The translations under genes and the position numbers were made by a program. Under the pieces are notes generated by a model, which was not told the origin of the DNA, did not search any database, and worked only from the letters and a program-made list of their open reading frames with translations. This document shows positions 60,201-64,000 of a stretch of DNA of 64,000 nucleotides, one piece after another (the first letter of the stretch is position 1; each line of letters starts with the position of its first letter). The DNA is from Tamarix chinensis (taxonomy: Eukaryota; Streptophyta; Magnoliopsida; Caryophyllales; Tamaricaceae). Location: assembly GCA_030549775.1 (NCBI GenBank), contig CM060175.1, positions 107,306,422 to 107,370,421 on the forward strand, in the 5' to 3' direction.

Positions 60201-62365
60201 ACGTTTGTGACCATCTATGGATGGGTTTATGGGGCAGAAATATAACATTCAAACTGAAGTTCCATTTTGCCATTGATGAAAAGTTATCCAAGAGCAGCCA
60301 CATACAAACTTTGAACCCCCAAGATTCAGGTCATATGAGGATGAGCAGCCACTGATCTACAGGACTAGATCTATATTAAAAAAAATGATATCTCCTAACC
60401 ATTATCCTCATATCCAGTAATGAGTTGTTCCCTATTCAGTTTCTAAAAGCAGAATAGAGCAAATTTTATTCCTGTTCTCAACAGACTGAAACAATATAGG
60501 TTTTTCATCATGGTTATCTACAGATCTAGTTGATGTTATTCTCTTGTTTCCCATCGGCAAGACCTTGATTCTAAAATCTAAGGCTCTTGTTCCATAGGTT
60601 TATCTCACAAAGTTCTGGCATTCCCAGTATCTACCCAATAATAAGTGGAAGATAAAAAAGGGATCCTAAATAACAAACATAAAAGAATAGACTTAGCCAT
60701 CGAAAAATAATAATGGAACAAGCATTACGATTGCTAGTATGCAATGGCATTGCTATCTGAGAAAAAAATGCAATTAAATCACAAGGGACGGAAGCAACTC
60801 CTCAGTTTGACAAGTCAACACCACAGCACTATGCTATTCTGAAGAGGAAAAACATATTTAAAGGAAAAGTTTCATCTATTAAAAGCAGTGTGGCCAGAGT
60901 GCATGGATGCTTGTTTAGACAGCTAACCAAAAATTTACTGACTTTACTCCAATACCGTTAAAAATAAGAATCGTTTTGCCATACTTTTTTGAAGCAAAAA
61001 AGCATGGACCACAATACTAAATGCCCTTCTAGCTCAATAAAAAAGGAAGGGAATTGAGCATATTGTGATGGATTCCAAGTCTCAAAATAATCATCAGCTC
61101 AAAAGACTTCATTCTCGGGAGTTGGGAAAAATATATCCAAATTGCTTCTATTGCTTATATTGTCAGTTTTTTTGCCCAATTTACAAATCTTATAGGATTG
61201 ATTATGTGATATCCTGATCCTTTGAGAAATGAATAGCATTTCCATCACTGAAGAAAATACAACACAGAAAAAATACCAGCAAGTGCAAGCTACTTCAAAA
61301 GACTGTTTTAGCATTCAAATTATCAGGTGTAAGATATTCTTGTCCTGGTCCTCAACATAAATTAGAAAATAATGATATTTGCATAACACAAAAAGTGTTT
61401 ACTGGGTATATCATGTAGATCTCTAAACCTAAACTACGTGGTCTAGATGGAATGATGGATATGGGAAAGAAGCTACTGTCATAAAGACTGAAGAATTGAC
61501 ACAAAGATGAATCAGTTATAAGTCAGGAGGTTTGAATTTTGAACATGCTTTATCTATTGGAGCACCACAGGTAGAAAAGACATCTAAATAAAACCGTACT
61601 GTACAGGACATCGTCTATTTCCATTGTCCTAAGCAATTCAGAAAAGGATACAGCTATATGCCTATACCCCATGCTTACTTTAGATCTCAGCTGAGTGTAG
61701 AAAATGTAAGCTAAACAACTTTAAAACTTCAGTAAAGGGATAGTATCCAATTAGCATACAATTCAATGTTTAAGATTATGTAGAATATAGTACTCTTCAA
61801 ATTGATTAACATCTTCCGTAGGTTAGATTTGAAAAAGAATAATTTCTACACATGTTTTGCCAAAGTCTTTCAGTACCTAATGCACGAATAAGCATGTACA
61901 TGATAACTGAAAGAATTATGCAGCCCTCTTACTAAAAGTGGACCTGTGACTCGCTCAAACATCAAGAACAATAAGCATAATTAGATACTGCGAACTCAAA
62001 ATGTAAGCAAGGTTCAGATAACTAAACTTGGTGGTCTGAAGCCCCTATCACGGGACCCAATCAATCGAATCAAACAATGATTCCAATACGATATTTATAT
62101 TGCAAAAGAGAAATATTAGGATAGAATAAATCAATTTGGTACATCCTTCTGATTCAATTTAAGGGAAATCTCAATCTTACAATAATGATAATACGGAGAA
62201 GAATACGATATATTCTTCACACGTAATTACATAGCACTAATAAAGATATATAAAGCTGAGGCATTGAATCGATGAAAAAACTGAAACTTTAGACCCTATA
62301 CATACGAGATTGAGATAATTTAGCAGAGAATCACATACCTTTTTGCTAACAACTCTCCAAGCCAT
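51255..62365 (-). CDS. Translation initiation factor IF-2, organellar (mitochondrial type)
   Basis: My model is complement(join(51255-51689, 52077-52226, 52509-53546, 53889-54222, 55633-55696, 58557-58677, 62339-62365)). It has seven exons with GT-AG introns and continuous phase, 2,169 bases, 722 residues. IF-2 is the GTPase that brings initiator fMet-tRNA to the small ribosomal subunit. The 27-nt first exon encodes MAWRVVSKK, followed by a Ser/Arg-rich, acid-poor leader that fits a mitochondrial presequence. The IF2-N-like region lies at about 136-182 ('[16 protein letters not shown]'). The GTPase domain has G1 'GHVDHGKT' (210-217), G3 'DTPGH' (257-261) and G4 'NKCD' (311-314). Domain IV starts near 529 with '[20 protein letters not shown]'. 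The C-terminal tRNA-binding part includes '[18 protein letters not shown]'. Length and ending match the short plant mitochondrial form; plastid IF-2 has a much longer N-terminal region. Introns 1 and 2 (3.7 and 2.9 kb) hold repeats. All key motifs are intact. Confidence 0.93.
54966..55223. mobile_element. Stowaway-like MITE in an IF-2 intron
   Basis: The left end 'tactcccccaatcccacatt' and the right end 'gatggggagata' fit degraded Stowaway termini (CTCCCTCCGTCCCA type, TA target). It lies in the 54223-55632 intron. The right terminus seems to have a small insertion. Confidence 0.5.
55319..55497. mobile_element. Second Stowaway-like MITE in the same intron
   Basis: The left end 'cccttcgttctaaaataag' and the complement of the right end 'taccactccatcccacattg' resemble Stowaway ends. 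It lies about 100 bases from the previous one. The right end could instead pair with the left end at 54966, making one composite. Confidence 0.5.
56342..56562. repeat. Foldback element in an IF-2 intron
   Basis: The left arm 'gcaccatataaccctaagtt' has its inverted complement at the right ('aacttagggttatatggtac'). Similar 'aacttaagatcatatagt' and 'ctaagtttagacg' phrases lie inside and just outside, so this is a cluster of related inverted repeats. Open frames on both strands across it are artefacts. Confidence 0.75.
56563..58234. other. AT-rich part of IF-2 intron 2
   Basis: Very AT-rich intronic sequence with no coding resemblance or clear transposon end. 'ccccgtgagatgcac' near 56078, upstream of the foldback, resembles 'acttgtgcgatgcacagg' at 63567, a phrase seen in plant repeats. 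Confidence 0.4.
58235..58270 (+). repeat. CA/CG dinucleotide repeat
   Basis: A run of alternating CA with an internal CGCGCGCG block, inside IF-2 intron 2. Alternating purine-pyrimidine runs of this kind favour Z-DNA. Confidence 0.9.
58678..62338 (-). other. First intron of the IF-2 gene
   Basis: This 3.66-kb intron separates the 27-nt first coding exon from the second. I found no coding resemblance, RNA gene or clear mobile element. The short open frames (58699, 59574, 61099) lack features. Confidence 0.6.
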
Positions 62366-63944
62366 TCATGTGTATTTATTCCAACTTCAGTTCCAATACC
62401 TTTGCCCAAAATCCCAACAAAACCCAAGAATCAATGTACGCCTACTATTATATTGGCCTAAGCACGAAGCTATAAAAAACTCAGTATTTTTGCTAAGACC
62501 CCACTGCGGAGGACGTTGAATCAGAGAAAACGAGAGACGGAAATTTATTGAGGTGGTTTACCAGAACGGAATCGTCCTTTACGGTCACCGAGTTACTGGT
62601 TTCTGCTTCTTGTTTTCCTCTAAGTCTACCAGCCAATATTGTATCCTTGGCAGTCTTCTAGTTGTCTAGTACTTCCAGGAGCACAGATGGCGGTGAAATT
62701 CTGAAGGTTGAGAGTCGACAAAAGGCGTGGAAGACTGACGACAGACTCCCAGAAGCAGGAACAAGGCTGGATGACATCGCTGATGTGATGCGTTTTGATA
62801 CATGTGCGTTGGAGTTTCAAAGTGTGATGCTACGACGTCGTTTTACAACCTTGATTCCAAAAACACGATCCTTTCAAGGTTTATTTTAAAAGAGTTGCAT
62901 ATCCTTTTTCATAAAATAATTCATTTCCTTTTCTACTCCTATGAAAAATTGTGTGGGTGTGTGTACTTCTAATATTTGTCATATATAAGTGGGGAAGACC
63001 TTGTAATCTTATTAGAGTTTACCTTTGAAAAATCATCATTTTTCTTTTTGGTTTTTATTTTTTATTTAGTTATTTAATAGTATATCTTTTATTTAAATAC
63101 ATATACACATTATACTTTTAAAATTTTTACCGTATAGGTGCAACTCCATTGTACATATTCTCTACTTTATTAATTTGTAAAATAATATCTTATTATAGTG
63201 TGATATAGTTCCAATATCAATAAAAGATATTTAACACTCAAAAATCAATTCACTGACAAACAAACGGGTGATAACTAATTTAAATGAGCCAACCGTTGCT
63301 AATCATCACAAGTTGATTGTTTAATTGGTATTATTCTAGTGGCATGTCATAGTTGGGATTTGATCTCTACTAAATATTATAGTTCTCTAAAAAGAAGCCA
63401 TCAAGGCCCTAATTGATATTATTTTGTTAGGGGTTAATCAATTATTTTTAAGTGATATGCTAACACTATGGTTAAGCCTGAGTAGTGAAATCATGCCAAA
63501 TGATTTATTTTTATTTCTACCCTAATTTTTTTTGCTTCTATTAATCATAGAAGAATACTATAGCCACTTGTGCGATGCACAGGATATGATACGCCTTAAC
63601 CAACATATCAAAAGATAAGAAATTATGAAAGTGAAGGGAAATCAATTCGAGGGACTCTTCACTTGAATCTTATAACTATACAAAAAAGAAATTAATATAA
63701 GATCTAGATTTTGTCATGATAAAATAATAAATCAAATAATGTAATTTAATATATAAAATCAAATCCCTCTAATAGCTTGAACCTCAAAAGGGTCTCAGTC
63801 GAAGTTAAGGAAGTTCAAGATTTGTTCACTCCTTTGATACGGTTGTTGCCTTACTTCACTACTTATCAATTCAATCCTTGTGACATTGATAGTTAAGTAT
63901 TGTGCTTTCTTTGCCCAGATCTTTTTATGTTTACTTTCAATTTT
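62366..63944. other. IF-2 promoter side and spacer
   Basis: The first 250 bases upstream of the IF-2 start are moderately GC-rich and should hold its 5' UTR and promoter; no firm TATA box is seen. Opposing open frames at 62626-62889 show no domain. The rest is AT-rich spacer with a 'gtgtgggtgtgtg' run near 62952. Confidence 0.45.
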
Positions 63945-64000
63945 GTCATTGGTGGGGGATTGTTGGAGGCAATGGAAAACTGCAAAACAAAGTTATAAAG
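63945..64000 (+). mobile_element. Copia-type polypurine tract and LTR start (cut by window end)
   Basis: 'ttttgtcattggtgggggat' is followed by 'tgttggaggcaatgg'. In many copia elements the internal region ends with a 'TTTGTCATCA...GGGGGA' phrase before an LTR beginning TGTTGG, so the LTR would start at 63961. Only 40 bases are visible. No pol coding is recognisable upstream. Confidence 0.45.

Noticed and set aside
62626..62889. Opposed open frames upstream of IF-2
   Set aside because: They overlap each other on opposite strands, lack recognisable motifs, and sit where the IF-2 promoter should be.

Overview
This window is nuclear DNA from a flowering plant. It is AT-rich, its genes are split by GT-AG introns, and it carries plant-type transposons: an L1-type LINE with RT and zf-RVT modules, a DUF4283 LINE, hAT, Tourist and Stowaway elements, copia LTRs, and a plant mobile domain (PMD) gene. 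I cannot name the species. Only three host genes are convincing. Well over half of the window is recognisable repeat or transposon debris.

Layout. 1-9.6 kb holds two independent, old tandem duplications (45-600 / 1690-2800, and 3160-7090 / 7090-9605). Transposons later landed in single copies of each, so the sister copy preserves the empty site. 10-14.2 kb holds a small intronless gene for a putatively N-myristoylated protein (12067-12405), flanked by a hAT-like and a Tourist-like element. 16.1-24.9 kb and 35.5-43.4 kb are two composites in which one long TG...CA element (family A) has been invaded by another (family B). Three of the four insertions keep exact 5-bp target duplications. None shows an internal LTR pair or coding region, so they look like very long solo LTRs. 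Between them lie a minus-strand LINE remnant, a copia-type LTR full of degenerate tandem repeats, and a convergent pair of decayed genes: an OTU-protease module (plus strand) and a PMD gene (minus strand). The PMD gene is split by a 1.43-kb hAT element with a perfect 8-bp target duplication and by the second LTR composite.

45.8-62.4 kb is the genic part. A five-exon gene for a 469-residue uncharacterised plant protein converges on a seven-exon gene for organellar (mitochondrial-type) translation initiation factor IF-2 (722 residues on the minus strand, starting with a 27-nt exon). The 1.3 kb between their 3' ends contains an array of short hairpins with a long foldback. The IF-2 introns carry Stowaway-like elements and another foldback. 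The last 60 bases look like a copia polypurine tract and the start of an LTR.

The host genes show no functional link to one another. All spliced models were built by eye from splice sites, reading phase and family resemblance. No alignment or search was run.
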